DNA from: Mycobacteriaceae bacterium
GTDB lineage: Bacteria > Actinomycetota > Actinomycetes > Mycobacteriales > Mycobacteriaceae
Length of the DNA: 64,000 nt
Direction: 5' to 3'
Assembly: GCA_019749805.1 (NCBI GenBank)
Contig: JAIEPH010000034.1
Location: forward strand, 23,113-87,112
The translations under genes were made by a program, and so were the position numbers. Numbering within the stretch: position 1 is the first letter of the stretch; each line of letters starts with the position of its first letter. The notes beneath the pieces are model-generated. The model saw only the letters and a list, made by a program, of their open reading frames with translations, was not told the origin of the DNA and did not search any database. Below, piece after piece: positions 1 through 9,075 of this stretch.

Positions 1-776
1 TCCAGCATTCCGTACGCGATCAGCAGAAGCCCGAGGACGAATCCCATCCCAACCCACAGCTCGCCGCGTTCGAAGCCCACGGTTCGCAGGTACGCGACCA
101 GCCTGTCTGAACTCACCAGCATGACTGTGCCGGTGGCCAGCAGAATAAAGTTCGCACGATAGGGGCGATCGCGCCGGTACCACGTCGCGATCAGGACCGC
201 ACCCACGACAACCAGCAGTTGGATCGCGGAGTACACGACCACCACCGCGGTGTTGTCGGATCGAGGTAACGACGTTCCTGTCGAAGCACCCACTCCAGCG
301 ATTACCGCCAGAATCGCGAATGCCAGAGCCGCCACCAGACCGTCGATGACGGTGACAATGCGCGTCGTGCGCACGGGGCCACTACGCCGGCCGGTCGTGC
401 CGATACCGGCGAACGCAAGCAGCGCGAGCACCGCCAAAGCCAACAACGCGGACAGGAAATATGCAGCGACGGCCGGCCACGGCGCGGTACCGGTCGGTGT
501 TGCGCCATTCGACCACCAGATCGCGTCGCCAACCAGGATGCACAAGATCGTTGCAACACCCAGCAGCCGCCACGTCCGCGCGATGCCGATCACCCGCCGC
601 GACACCGCCGCACCGGCTACCACCACCGCAATGCCGGCAATCGCCAACAGCGCGAAATGCACCTGCCGCGCCGTCGCCTCGCCCCACAGGGCCAACGCGT
701 TGACACACAGCAGCACCAAGACCCCGGCAAACAGTCCGAGGCGCAGCTGGCCGCTCGTCACCGACACCCGGTTCAT
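1..776 (-). CDS. polytopic membrane protein, C-terminus beyond the window
   Basis: A reading frame on the minus strand starts at an ATG (774-776) and stays open to the left edge, so at least 258 residues are present and the C-terminus is missing. The visible part is almost entirely hydrophobic, with about seven to eight membrane segments separated by short Arg-rich loops (for example SRRVIGIARTWR and TWYRRDRPYR). Such N-terminal membrane blocks occur in sensor proteins as well as in transport or unclassified proteins. Nothing catalytic is visible, so I give no function. The next gene on the same strand ends 66 nt upstream (843), so co-transcription is possible. Confidence 0.6.
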   Translation of the reverse strand, partial: MNRVSVTSGQLRLGLFAGVLVLLCVNALALWGEATARQVHFALLAIAGIAVVVAGAAVSRRVIGIARTWRLLGVATILCILVGDAIWWSNGATPTGTAPWPAVAAYFLSALLALAVLALLAFAGIGTTGRRSGPVRTTRIVTVIDGLVAALAFAILAVIAGVGASTGTSLPRSDNTAVVVVYSAIQLLVVVGAVLIATWYRRDRPYRANFILLATGTVMLVSSDRLVAYLRTVGFERGELWVGMGFVLGLLLIAYGML

Positions 777-842
777 TTCATCCCGCTATCTCGCGAAACC
801 CTGGATGCAATGATGCCCTCCTGAGCAAACTTCATAGGTCGG

Positions 843-1667
843 TCAGCCCGCCACGATCATCGCGACGGCCGCCAACGCCAACGCCATGCCGACCGCCTGC
901 CAGCGGGTCACCCGCTCGCGCAGCACGACAATCGCCAACACCACGGTCGCAGCCGGATACAGCGCGATCAGCACACCCGCCAATGACAGCATGCCGGACT
1001 GCAGTGCCAGCAACGTAGCGACATTGGCGACGGCGTCGAGCGCCGCCGCTGTGAGCGCAAGCCGCAACGGCACACCTCGTTCGATGGCCAGGTTGGCGGT
1101 GAGCGCCGCTGCCAGGAACACGATCGCCGTGGCCGCGAACCTGCCGAATACCAGGGGCCACAGTTTGGCGTCGACCGGCACCTGGTCGAGCAGGACGAAA
1201 TTCATTCCGAACGCCACGCCGGAACCCACCGTCAACCACGCGACCTTCACCGTGAACCTGTGCCGCGTGACGTCCTCATCGGTGGCATCCCGGCTGACGA
1301 GCACCACCGCCACCAACGCCACGACGACACCGACGATCGCCAGCGGGCCCGGGCGCTCACCGAGGGCCAGCCCGACGCCGACAGGAATGCCTGCGACCAG
1401 AATCGCCGTGAGGGGCGACACGACGGAGATCGGGCCCGCGCCCAGCGCGGCGTAGAACCACCAGACACCGAACGCCTGCGCAACACCGGACGCCAGCCCC
1501 CACACCACCGCGGGGGTCGAGACCACTCCTCCGACCGGTACGGCGATCACCGTCAGCAGGATCAGCGCCACCGGGTAGGAGATCACCACCACGCGCAGCG
1601 CGGCGACCCGGCGCGAGGCGATACCTCCCACGAAATCGCTTACGCCGTAACCGAACGCTGCGATCAA
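843..1667 (-). CDS. EamA/DMT-family transporter
   Basis: 274-residue integral membrane protein with about ten predicted helices in two homologous halves, the layout of drug/metabolite transporters with two EamA domains. The N-terminal half opens with a GYGVSDFVGG-type motif; the C-terminal half holds the conserved ALYPAATVVLAIVVLRE segment near the end. The substrate cannot be told from sequence. The chosen start is a TTG at 1665-1667, because no ATG or GTG lies in frame between it and the smpB stop 18 nt upstream; the frame runs back without a stop into smpB, so the start is uncertain. It follows smpB closely and is probably read from the same transcript. Confidence 0.8.
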   Translation of the reverse strand: MIAAFGYGVSDFVGGIASRRVAALRVVVISYPVALILLTVIAVPVGGVVSTPAVVWGLASGVAQAFGVWWFYAALGAGPISVVSPLTAILVAGIPVGVGLALGERPGPLAIVGVVVALVAVVLVSRDATDEDVTRHRFTVKVAWLTVGSGVAFGMNFVLLDQVPVDAKLWPLVFGRFAATAIVFLAAALTANLAIERGVPLRLALTAAALDAVANVATLLALQSGMLSLAGVLIALYPAATVVLAIVVLRERVTRWQAVGMALALAAVAMIVAG

Positions 1668-1684
1668 CGCGGTGACGAAGCTGA

Positions 1685-2179
1685 TCAGGTCATGCCCTTG
1701 GCCCGGCGGCCGAGCTCCCGGGTGATCTCCCGTTGCGCGTCGCGCTTGGCCATGTCCTGCCGTTTGTCACGGGCTTCCTTACCGCGTGCCAGCGCCAACT
1801 CGACCTTGACCTTGCCGTCGGAGAAGTACAGCGACAGCGGCACCAGAGTGAGGTTGCCGTCGCGGATCCGGCCGATCAGATTGTCAATCTGGCTGCGGTG
1901 CAACAACAACTTGCGATTGCGCCGGGGCGTGTGGTTGGTCCAGCTGCCGTGGTGATACTCCGGGATGTGCAGATTGCGCAGCCACACCTCACCGTCGTCG
2001 ATCGTGGCGAACGAGTCGGCCAGCGATGCCTGCCCGTCCCGCAGGCTCTTCACCTCGGTACCCACCAACTGCACTCCGGCCTCGAAGGTCTCCAGAATCG
2101 AATAGTTGTGCCGCGCTTTTCGATTCGTCGCGACGATCTTGTTGTTGGCAGACCTTGACGGGTCCGCTTTCTTGGCCAT
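1685..2179 (-). CDS. smpB: SsrA-binding protein SmpB
   Basis: 164 residues, the normal SmpB length. It binds the tRNA-like part of tmRNA and brings it to stalled ribosomes for trans-translation. Visible hallmarks are the N-terminal NRKARHNYSI, the beta-barrel segment GTEVKSLRDGQASLADSFA, and a basic C-terminal tail rich in Lys/Arg (KEARDKRQD ... ELGRRAKGMT) that enters the decoding centre. The ATG at 2177-2179 gives MAKKADPS and follows the ftsX stop by 2 nt; a longer frame upstream is only read-through of ftsX DNA. The ftsE-ftsX-smpB order is the same in M. tuberculosis (Rv3102c-Rv3100c). Confidence 0.95.
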   Translation of the reverse strand: MAKKADPSRSANNKIVATNRKARHNYSILETFEAGVQLVGTEVKSLRDGQASLADSFATIDDGEVWLRNLHIPEYHHGSWTNHTPRRNRKLLLHRSQIDNLIGRIRDGNLTLVPLSLYFSDGKVKVELALARGKEARDKRQDMAKRDAQREITRELGRRAKGMT

Positions 2180-2181
2180 GG

Positions 2182-3078
2182 CTATCTTCGGACGTACAGC
2201 CGCAGTGTCACGTACGCGGTGACACCCGACATCGCCAGACCGAGGAACAGCATCCACGGCGCACTGAAATACAGGACGTCCGCATAGTCGACCTTGGCGA
2301 TCAAATTGGCCCGATAGAACTGGTCGAGAGCGCTTTCCAGGAAAAAGGCACGCACCAGAATGAGCCCGACGATCGCGATCACCACACCGACGAACGCCGC
2401 CAGCATCGCTTCGACCAGGAACGGCAGCTGCGTGTACCACCGGCTGGCGCCGACCAGTCGCATGATGCCGATCTCTGTCCGCCGGGTGTAAGCGGCGACT
2501 TGAACCATGTTGGCGATCAGGAGAATTGCTCCGATCGCCTGCACGAAGGCCACCGCGAACGCCGCGTTTCTGACGCCGTCAAGGACGGCGAACAGCCGGT
2601 CGATCAACACCTTCTGGTTGAGCACCTGCTGCACCCCGGGCTGACCGGCCATGGCCTCGTCGAACTTCTGATGCTGTTCCGGGTCGTCGAGTTTGACGAT
2701 GAACGACGACGGGAACGCGTCCTGCCCGGCGAATTCCTTGAACTCCGGGAACTTCTTCACGGCGTCGGCATACGCCTCTTCGCGGTTGAGGAACCGCACC
2801 GAGCGCACGTCGTCGCGGTCCTCGATCTGCTGTCGCAGCGCCTTGCACGGATCGGCGTCGCAGGTGGGGTCATTAGCGGAGACGTCGTTGGTCAGAAAGA
2901 CCTGGCTCTCGACGCGATCCAGGTAGATGTCGCGTGACTGGTCGGCGAGTCGCACCACCAACAGGCCGCCGCCGAACAGGCCGATCGAGATCGCGGTGGT
3001 GAGGATCATCGCGATCGTCATCGTCACATTGCGACGAAAACCGGTGAGGACCTCATTGATGAGGAATCCGAAGCGCAC
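2182..3078 (-). CDS. ftsX: cell division protein FtsX
   Basis: 298 residues. FtsX is the membrane partner of the ATPase FtsE and transmits its activity to periplasmic peptidoglycan hydrolases (RipC in mycobacteria). One membrane segment lies near residues 20-43 (TMTIAMILTTAISIGLFGG), followed by an extracellular domain of about 120 residues with two nearby cysteines (DPTCDADPCK), then three more helices and a short basic tail. The GTG start overlaps the ftsE stop by one base (TAGTG), so the two are translationally coupled. The length matches M. tuberculosis FtsX. Confidence 0.95.
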   Translation of the reverse strand: MRFGFLINEVLTGFRRNVTMTIAMILTTAISIGLFGGGLLVVRLADQSRDIYLDRVESQVFLTNDVSANDPTCDADPCKALRQQIEDRDDVRSVRFLNREEAYADAVKKFPEFKEFAGQDAFPSSFIVKLDDPEQHQKFDEAMAGQPGVQQVLNQKVLIDRLFAVLDGVRNAAFAVAFVQAIGAILLIANMVQVAAYTRRTEIGIMRLVGASRWYTQLPFLVEAMLAAFVGVVIAIVGLILVRAFFLESALDQFYRANLIAKVDYADVLYFSAPWMLFLGLAMSGVTAYVTLRLYVRR

Positions 3079-3767
3079 TAGCGATCCATTCCGTAGACGC
3101 CGCGCTGCTCATCGCGAACCAGCCTGCCCAATTCCAACTCCACGACACGCTGGCGCATCGAGTCGACGATGTGGTGGTCGTGGGTTGCCATCACCACCGT
3201 CGTCCCGGTGCGGTTGATGCGCTCGAGTAGGTCCATGATGTCCTTGCTGGTCTCTGGGTCGAGGTTGCCGGTGGGCTCGTCGGCAAGCAGCACCAGCGGC
3301 CGGTTGACGAACGCCCGGGCGATCGCGACCCGCTGCTGTTCACCACCGGACAGCTCGGTGGGCAGCCGGTTGGCCTTGCCGGACAGGCCGACCATCTCCA
3401 AGACATCGGGCACCACACGGTTGATCACCTCTGAGCGCTTTCCGATGACCTCCAGCGCGAAGGCGACGTTCTCGAACACCGTCTTCTGCTGCAACAGCCG
3501 GAAGTCCTGGAAGACGCAGCCCAGCACCTGCCGCAGGCCCGGGATGTGGCGACCGGCCAGCTTGTTGACGTGGAACTTGGACACCCGGATGTCGCCTGAG
3601 GAGGGAGTCTCCTCGGCGAGCAGCAATCGCATGAAGGTGGACTTGCCCGAACCCGACGGGCCGATGAGGAAAACGAACTCACCCTTGTCGATCTTGACCG
3701 ACACATTGTCGAGCGCAGGCCGCGCCGACGACTTATACATCTTCGAGACATGGTCAAGGGTGATCAT
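3078..3767 (-). CDS. ftsE: cell division ATP-binding protein FtsE
   Basis: 229 residues, ABC-type ATPase of the FtsEX complex at the division site. Walker A is GPSGSGKST (residues 36-44), the Q-loop is VFQDFRLL, the signature is LSGGEQQRVAIARA, Walker B is LLADEPTGNLD, and the switch His is in MATHDHH. I use the ATG at 3765-3767 (MITLDHV), which gives the length of the M. tuberculosis protein; a GTG one codon upstream is also possible. It is the first gene of the ftsE-ftsX-smpB run and follows the proline-rich gene by 36 nt. Confidence 0.95.
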   Translation of the reverse strand: MITLDHVSKMYKSSARPALDNVSVKIDKGEFVFLIGPSGSGKSTFMRLLLAEETPSSGDIRVSKFHVNKLAGRHIPGLRQVLGCVFQDFRLLQQKTVFENVAFALEVIGKRSEVINRVVPDVLEMVGLSGKANRLPTELSGGEQQRVAIARAFVNRPLVLLADEPTGNLDPETSKDIMDLLERINRTGTTVVMATHDHHIVDSMRQRVVELELGRLVRDEQRGVYGMDR

Positions 3768-3803
3768 CACGGCACGCCAGTGTAGCGGGGTATGTCCTCG
3801 GGC

Positions 3804-4265
3804 CTAGCTCTGCGGAGCCGTGGTCGCCGGTGCCGGGCCCGGCGCGGCCGGTTCCGGGGACACCTGTGTCGGCGTGACGATCGTCTGCGTCGTCGGCGGC
3901 AGCGGCCCGGATCCGTCGGGATCCACGACGGTGGTCGTCGGCGTGGTCGGGGTGGTCTCTGTCGGTGAGGTCGGCGACGTCGGACTGGTGGTGTCCGTCG
4001 GGCTGGTGGTGCTCGGTGTCGTGGTGGTCGTGGTTGGGGTCGTGGACTCGAAAGTCTCCTTGGGCCGGCGCACGTTGGTGCGGGGCACCCACGTGTAGTT
4101 GGGGTCTGGCACGAAGCCGGGTGGCACGACCGCAGGCCGCGGTTCGGGGGGTGGCGGTTCTGGCTGGAACGTCTGATTCACCCAGAACAGTGCGACGAAG
4201 ACGACAAGAAGTACCAGGGTGGAGACTCGCATCCGACCGAACTTTGCCTTGAACCAGGAGGTCAC
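3804..4265 (-). CDS. membrane-anchored Pro/Thr-rich protein (Rv3103c-like)
   Basis: 153 residues. After a short basic N-terminus (MTSWFKAKFGRMR) there is one hydrophobic helix (STLVLLVVFVALFWV), then a Pro-rich stretch and a long low-complexity tail of Thr, Ser and Pro (about residues 74-153). This fits an anchored, surface- or wall-exposed linker and recalls the proline-rich Rv3103c found at the same place in M. tuberculosis. The GTG start overlaps the upstream channel gene by 4 nt (GTGA). No enzyme motif is visible. The position between the MscS-type channel and ftsEX is suggestive of an envelope role but does not prove one. Confidence 0.8.
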   Translation of the reverse strand: MTSWFKAKFGRMRVSTLVLLVVFVALFWVNQTFQPEPPPPEPRPAVVPPGFVPDPNYTWVPRTNVRRPKETFESTTPTTTTTTPSTTSPTDTTSPTSPTSPTETTPTTPTTTVVDPDGSGPLPPTTQTIVTPTQVSPEPAAPGPAPATTAPQS

Positions 4266-5239
4266 GGTTTCTTCTCCGGCACTCCCCGGGATTCCGTCTC
4301 GGCGCCGACGACACTCGCGGGATGGGCAATCGCTTCGACAGAGGTCGTCTGGGCCTCGGTGTGGGAGACGATGCCGGCCTTCGTGAGGGCCGCGATCACG
4401 CGGATGCGGAGGCGGCGGCCGACTTCGAATTGCTTACCCGGGAGCGTACGCGCCACTATCCGTACGTTGACGGTATCCAACTCGATGCTCTCCACGCCCA
4501 TCAGGGACGGTTCGTCGAGTAGCAACTGATGCAGGCTGACATCCTGCACCGCGTCTCGGCACACATCGTGCAGCAGCGAGTTGACCTCGTTGAGGTCGGC
4601 GCTGATTGGTACCGGGATGTCGATGACGGCGCGTGCCCAGTCCTTCGACAAGTTGGTGGACTTGATGATCAGGCCGTTCGGGATGGTGAAAACCTCGCCC
4701 TCGTTGGAGCGCAGCTTGGTCACCCGCAGTGTGACCTCCTCGACGGTGCCCGTGGCGTCGTCCACACCCACCATCGACAACGTCACCAGATCGCCGAATC
4801 CGTACTGCTTTTCGGTGATGATGAAAAATCCCGCTAGCAGGTCTTGAACTATCCGCTGGGCACCGAAGCCGAGCGCCGCCCCCAAAACCGCGGCCGGCGC
4901 TACGAGCGACCCTATCGGGATGGCCAAGGTGTCGCTGACCTCGACGGACACTATGACGAACAACAGTGCGACCGATACCCAGGAGATCACTGAAGCGACG
5001 GCCTGGCGATGCTTCGCGCTCTCGGTGCGCACCAGTTGGTCGCTTTCCTGGTACTCGGCGTCGATCCGCCGCACCACGCGGCGCGCGCCCCAGTTGATGA
5101 ATCGGGCAGCCAGTAGCCCCCCGATGAGCAGCAGGGCGATCGGGACCCCTCGCTCGAGGATCCAGACACCGATATTGCCCTGCCAGAAACCGGTCCACCG
5201 GTCTCCCAAGGCGAATGCGATCAAGTTGCTATTCGTCAT
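4262..5239 (-). CDS. MscS-family small-conductance mechanosensitive channel
   Basis: 325 residues. An N-terminal helix (GVPIALLLIGGLLAARF), a second near residue 85, and the pore-lining TM3 with the Gly/Ala-rich pattern APAAVLGAALGFGAQRIVQD are followed by the beta domain GFGDLVTL ... GTVEEVTLRVTKLR, typical of MscS. It probably opens on membrane tension to release solutes during osmotic downshift. The ATG at 5237-5239 (MTNSNL) lies 11 nt inside the prfB end; an earlier start would lie deep in prfB. It sits at the position of Rv3104c in M. tuberculosis. Confidence 0.88.
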   Translation of the reverse strand: MTNSNLIAFALGDRWTGFWQGNIGVWILERGVPIALLLIGGLLAARFINWGARRVVRRIDAEYQESDQLVRTESAKHRQAVASVISWVSVALLFVIVSVEVSDTLAIPIGSLVAPAAVLGAALGFGAQRIVQDLLAGFFIITEKQYGFGDLVTLSMVGVDDATGTVEEVTLRVTKLRSNEGEVFTIPNGLIIKSTNLSKDWARAVIDIPVPISADLNEVNSLLHDVCRDAVQDVSLHQLLLDEPSLMGVESIELDTVNVRIVARTLPGKQFEVGRRLRIRVIAALTKAGIVSHTEAQTTSVEAIAHPASVVGAETESRGVPEKKP

Positions 5240-6344
5240 CTCGTCTATTGCGCCAACGGATTCCGGCCTCGAGGAACCCGTCGATGTCTCCGTCCAGTAC
5301 TGCGGTCGGATTGCCGACCTCATACTCGGTGCGCAAGTCCTTTACCATTTGATACGGATGCAAAACGTAAGAACGCATCTGATTTCCCCACGAGCTTCCG
5401 CCGTCGCCCTTGAGGGCATCCATTTCGGCGCGCTCCTCTAAACGCTTGCGTTCCAACAGCTTTGCCTGAAGAACCCGCATTGCCGAGACCTTGTTCTGCA
5501 ACTGCGACTTCTCGTTCTGGCAGGTGACCACGATACCGGTCGGGATGTGCGTGAGTCGAACAGCTGAGTCCGTGGTGTTCACCGACTGGCCGCCCGGCCC
5601 GCTGGATCGGTACACGTCGACGCGCACATCGCTCTCGGGAATCTCGATGTGGTCGGTGGTTTCGGTGACGGGCAGCACCTCGACTTCCGCGAACGACGTC
5701 TGGCGCCTGCCCTGGTTGTCGAACGGGCTGATGCGCACCAGTCGGTGTGTGCCCTGCTCCACCGACAACGTGCCGTAGGCGTATGGCGCGTGCACCGCGA
5801 ACGTCGCGCTCTTGATGCCCGCCTCCTCGGCGTAGGACGTGTCGAACACCTCGACCGGGTAGTTGTGTTGCTCGGCCCAGCGCACGTACATCCGCATCAA
5901 CATCTCGGCCCAGTCCGCCGCGTCCACGCCCCCAGCGCCCGAGCGGATGTTCAGCAGCGCCTCACGCGAGTCGTACTCGCCGGACAGCAGCGTGCGGACC
6001 TCCAGCGCCTCGAGGTCCTCGCGCAGCTTCTTGAGCTCGGTATCGGCCTCGGCTTCGGCTTCCGCGGCGCCCGCTCCCTGTTCTTCGGCGGCCATCTCGT
6101 AGAGCACGGGCAGGTCGTCGAGACGCTGCCGGAGTTCCTCGACGCGGCGCAGCTCGCCCTGGGTGTGGGACAGCTCGCTGGTGACCTTCTGCGCCCGCGA
6201 CTGGTCGTCCCACAGGTTCGGGTCAGAGGCCTCGTGTTCGAGCTTCTCGATGCGGACACGCAGGCCCTCGACGTCGAGCACCCGCTCCACCGTCGTCAAG
6301 GTGGAGTCAAGTGCTGCGATATCGGCTTGCCGGTCGGGATCCAC
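5229..6344 (-). CDS. prfB: peptide chain release factor 2
   Basis: 371 residues. RF2 recognises UGA and UAA stops and releases the peptide. The GGQ motif is at residues 251-253 (SSGPGGQSVN) and the stop-recognition SPF tripeptide at 206-208, which identifies RF2 rather than RF1. The start is a GTG (6342-6344). The reading frame is continuous through codons 20-30, so the autoregulatory +1 frameshift known from E. coli prfB is absent, as in other actinobacteria. It is divergent from fprA across a 163-nt gap and is followed by the MscS gene with an 11-nt overlap. Confidence 0.96.
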   Translation of the reverse strand: MDPDRQADIAALDSTLTTVERVLDVEGLRVRIEKLEHEASDPNLWDDQSRAQKVTSELSHTQGELRRVEELRQRLDDLPVLYEMAAEEQGAGAAEAEAEADTELKKLREDLEALEVRTLLSGEYDSREALLNIRSGAGGVDAADWAEMLMRMYVRWAEQHNYPVEVFDTSYAEEAGIKSATFAVHAPYAYGTLSVEQGTHRLVRISPFDNQGRRQTSFAEVEVLPVTETTDHIEIPESDVRVDVYRSSGPGGQSVNTTDSAVRLTHIPTGIVVTCQNEKSQLQNKVSAMRVLQAKLLERKRLEERAEMDALKGDGGSSWGNQMRSYVLHPYQMVKDLRTEYEVGNPTAVLDGDIDGFLEAGIRWRNRRDDE

Positions 6345-6441
6345 GGGAATTCAGGGTACCTGTGTAAGAACCCGACATTGTTATCCCTGACTGGCGGCAA
6401 TTCAGCAGGGTTCGCCTTTAGCATCGGAGATGGCAACCAGC

Positions 6442-6478
6442 CCTGCCGCGACGCGACAGCCCTCTTGCGCGCGGCAGG
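6442..6478. other. 9-bp perfect inverted repeat in the prfB-fprA gap
   Basis: CCTGCCGCG (6442-6450) and CGCGGCAGG (6470-6478) are exact reverse complements around a 19-nt loop. They lie 30 nt upstream of the fprA start, within its probable leader. This could be a leader hairpin or a protein-binding site. Confidence 0.4.
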
Positions 6479-6507
6479 ACAGCGACAACCTTCAACAAAA
6501 GGTATTC

Positions 6508-7884
6508 ATGCGTCCCTACCACGTGGCGATCGTCGGCTCCGGCCCGTCGGGCTACTTCGCCGCCGCTTCGCTTCTGAAATTCGCCGACGCTCAAGACGCC
6601 GGGGAGAACCACGCGGATGTCCGCGTCGACATGCTGGAGATGCTGCCCACGCCGTGGGGGCTGGTGCGCTCGGGCGTCGCACCCGACCACCCGAAGATCA
6701 AGTCCATCAGTGCCCAGTTCGAGAAGACCGCGCTGGACCCCCGTTTCCGGTTCTTCGGCAACATCGTGGTCGGCGACCACGTGCAGGCTGCCGAGCTGGC
6801 CGAACGCTACGACGCGGTGATCTACGCCGTCGGCGCGCAGTCCGATCGATCGTTGGGTATTCCCGGCGAGGATCTGCCCGGTAGCGTGCCCGCCGTCGAC
6901 TTCGTGGGGTGGTACAACGCCCACCCCCACTTCGAGGAGATGGCGCCGGATCTGTCGACCGGGCGAGCCGTGGTGGTCGGCAACGGCAACGTCGCGCTGG
7001 ACGTGGCGCGCATCTTGGTGACCGACCCCGATGTGCTGGCTGCCACCGACATCGCCGACCATGCGCTGCAGTCCCTGCACGACCGCGGTGTCGAGGAGGT
7101 CCTCATCATCGGCAGACGCGGTCCGCTGCAGGCCCCGTTCACCACGCTGGAACTGCGGGAACTCGGCCACCTCGAAGGCCTGGGCGACGTCGACGTGATC
7201 GTCGACCCCGCCGACTTCGCCGACATCTCCGACGAGCATCTGGAAGCCGCGGGCAAGACCGTCAAGAACAACATCAAGGTGTTGCGCGGGTACGGCGAGC
7301 AGACACCGAAGGGCGCCAAGCGCCGCATCGTGTTCCGGTTCCGCACGTCGCCGATCGAGATCAAGGGCACCGACAAGGTCGAGTCCATCGTGTTGGGCCG
7401 CAACGAACTGGTCGAAGAGGACGGACGCGTCGTCGCCAAGGACACCGGCGAACGTGAGGAGGTCCCGGCTCAGTTGGTGGTGCGCGCGGTCGGCTACCGC
7501 GGGGTGAAGCTGGAAGGTCTGCCGTTCCATGAGCGCAACGGCACGATTCCGCACACCAACGGCCGGATCGAGGGCCGTCGCAACGAGTACGTCGTCGGCT
7601 GGATCAAGCGCGGCCCCACCGGAGTCATCGGGAGCAACAAGAGCGACTCGCAGGAAACCGTCGACACCTTGGTTTCCGATCTGTCGTCGGCGTCGATCTC
7701 AGACTTCGGCGGCGATCATGCCGAGCGGCTGGCGGAATGGCTGGTTGAGCGTCAGCCCAAGGTGATCACCGACGACCACTGGAAGCTGATCGACGAACAC
7801 GAGCGCACCTCCGGTGAGCCGCACGGGCGGCCGCGGGTGAAGCTGACCAGCGTGGCGGAGCTGCTGCGCATCGGCCACGGCTGA
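6508..7884 (+). CDS. fprA: NADPH-ferredoxin reductase FprA
   Basis: 458 residues, adrenodoxin-reductase-type flavoprotein that moves electrons from NADPH through FAD to ferredoxins, some of which serve cytochromes P450. The FAD dinucleotide fold is at residues 8-15 (IVGSGPSG). The segment DMLEMLPTPWGLVRSGVAPD (41-60) is characteristic of this family, the NADPH site GNGNVALD is at 158-165, and the late motif VGWIKRGPTGVIG contacts flavin. The ATG at 6508 gives MRPYHVAIVG, the same N-terminus as M. tuberculosis FprA (Rv3106, 456 residues); AAAAGG lies 5 nt upstream. An in-frame ATG at 6430 would add 26 unconserved residues. Confidence 0.95.
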   Translation: MRPYHVAIVGSGPSGYFAAASLLKFADAQDAGENHADVRVDMLEMLPTPWGLVRSGVAPDHPKIKSISAQFEKTALDPRFRFFGNIVVGDHVQAAELAERYDAVIYAVGAQSDRSLGIPGEDLPGSVPAVDFVGWYNAHPHFEEMAPDLSTGRAVVVGNGNVALDVARILVTDPDVLAATDIADHALQSLHDRGVEEVLIIGRRGPLQAPFTTLELRELGHLEGLGDVDVIVDPADFADISDEHLEAAGKTVKNNIKVLRGYGEQTPKGAKRRIVFRFRTSPIEIKGTDKVESIVLGRNELVEEDGRVVAKDTGEREEVPAQLVVRAVGYRGVKLEGLPFHERNGTIPHTNGRIEGRRNEYVVGWIKRGPTGVIGSNKSDSQETVDTLVSDLSSASISDFGGDHAERLAEWLVERQPKVITDDHWKLIDEHERTSGEPHGRPRVKLTSVAELLRIGHG

Positions 7885-7890
7885 AGCGCG

Positions 7891-8253
7891 CTAGTAGATC
7901 TCGGGCCCCGGCGGGGGTGGCTGCGGCGGGGCCGCGGTCGGCGCGAATCGCCAGTTGTCAGGGTTCTTGGGCGAGTACACGACGGGAAACAGCGAGGACA
8001 TCGTCGGCCATTGGTCGACGTCGACCGCCATGCGCTGATAGATCACATGCTCGTTGACCGTCGGGCCGTTGATGACACCGGTGATCGTCACGAACTGCTC
8101 GCCGGTGACGTCCTCCGGGCGCGGACTGACGCCGGTGACCAGCAGCTGGCCGTGCACCCAGTCGCTGCCCGCGCCGCGCCGTCTCATGATCCAGGGAGCC
8201 GCGATGGCGACGAGCACCCCGACCATGACCAGGACCATCGCGATTTCCCACAC
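7891..8253 (-). CDS. small membrane-anchored protein of unknown function
   Basis: 120 residues. One N-terminal membrane helix (IAMVLVMVGVLVAIAAPWIM) is followed by RRR, placing the soluble part (about residues 27-120) on the cytoplasmic side by the positive-inside rule. The soluble part has short beta-strand-like segments and ends in a Pro-rich tail (PPQPPPPGPEIY). I do not recognise the family. It converges with fprA with only 6 nt between stops and is divergent from hisN across 23 nt. Confidence 0.7.
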   Translation of the reverse strand: MWEIAMVLVMVGVLVAIAAPWIMRRRGAGSDWVHGQLLVTGVSPRPEDVTGEQFVTITGVINGPTVNEHVIYQRMAVDVDQWPTMSSLFPVVYSPKNPDNWRFAPTAAPPQPPPPGPEIY

Positions 8254-8276
8254 ACCAACATGGTAGGACGTGTTGC

Positions 8277-9053
8277 ATGACCACCGTTGGCGATGACCTT
8301 GCCTTCGCGCTGCAGATGGCCGACGCCGCCGACGCGCAGACGCTGGCTCGTTTCGGCGCGCTGGATCTGCGGGTCGAGACCAAACCCGACCTCACTCCCG
8401 TGACGGATGCCGATCGCTCGGTCGAGGAGCTGGTCCGAGAGGCGCTGGCAGCGCAACGGCCCGACGACGTCGTGCTCGGTGAAGAGTTCGGCGGTACAGC
8501 GGTTTTCAGCGGCCGCCAGTGGGTCGTCGACCCCATCGACGGTACGAAGAACTTCGTCCGCGGCGTTCCGGTGTGGGCCACATTGATCGCGTTGCTCGAC
8601 GACGGCGTGCCCGTGGTGGGGGTCGTCAGCGCTCCCGCGCTGCACCGGCGCTGGTGGGCCGGCGACGGCGAGGGCGCGTTCACGTCGTTCGGCGGGCAGA
8701 CGCGGCGCATCTCGGTGTCCGGCGTCGACGACATCGCCTCGGCAAGCCTGACGTACTCCGATCTCACCACCGGGTGGGACGGTTTGCGCCCACGATTCCT
8801 GGAGCTCACCGACGAGGTGTGGCGGGTTCGCGGCTACGGCGACTTCTGGTCCTACTGCCTGGTCGCCGAGGGAGCCGTGGACATCGCCGTCGAACCGGAG
8901 GTGAAGCTGTGGGACCTGGCCGCCCTCGACATCCTGGTGCGGGAGGCGGGCGGCACGTTCACGAGCGTCGCGGGGCAGCCGGGCCCTCACGGCGGAAGCG
9001 CCATCGCCACCAACGGAAGGCTGCACGACGCCGTACTCGCGCGTCTCCGATAG
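8277..9053 (+). CDS. hisN: histidinol-phosphatase, inositol-monophosphatase type
   Basis: 258 residues, metal-dependent phosphatase of the IMPase superfamily. The motifs are complete: Glu69-Glu70 in VLGEEF, DPIDGTKNF at 85-93 and WDLAALD at 212-218, which bind the metals and the substrate phosphate. In mycobacteria the protein at this position (Rv3137) is the HisN histidinol-phosphate phosphatase, the penultimate step of histidine synthesis. An inositol or adenosine phosphate phosphatase role cannot be excluded from motifs alone. The ATG is at 8277. Confidence 0.88.
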   Translation: MTTVGDDLAFALQMADAADAQTLARFGALDLRVETKPDLTPVTDADRSVEELVREALAAQRPDDVVLGEEFGGTAVFSGRQWVVDPIDGTKNFVRGVPVWATLIALLDDGVPVVGVVSAPALHRRWWAGDGEGAFTSFGGQTRRISVSGVDDIASASLTYSDLTTGWDGLRPRFLELTDEVWRVRGYGDFWSYCLVAEGAVDIAVEPEVKLWDLAALDILVREAGGTFTSVAGQPGPHGGSAIATNGRLHDAVLARLR

Positions 9054-9075
9054 CCCGATATCTGAGTTCGAATGA

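Noticed and set aside
250..813. 187-codon open frame on the plus strand over the first membrane gene
   Set aside because: Its product is a low-complexity Ala/Thr/Pro/Arg string, while the minus strand encodes a clean multi-helix membrane protein over the same DNA.
6270..6344. Programmed +1 frameshift in prfB
   Set aside because: The frame is continuous from the GTG start through the region where the internal UGA would lie, so no frameshift is needed.
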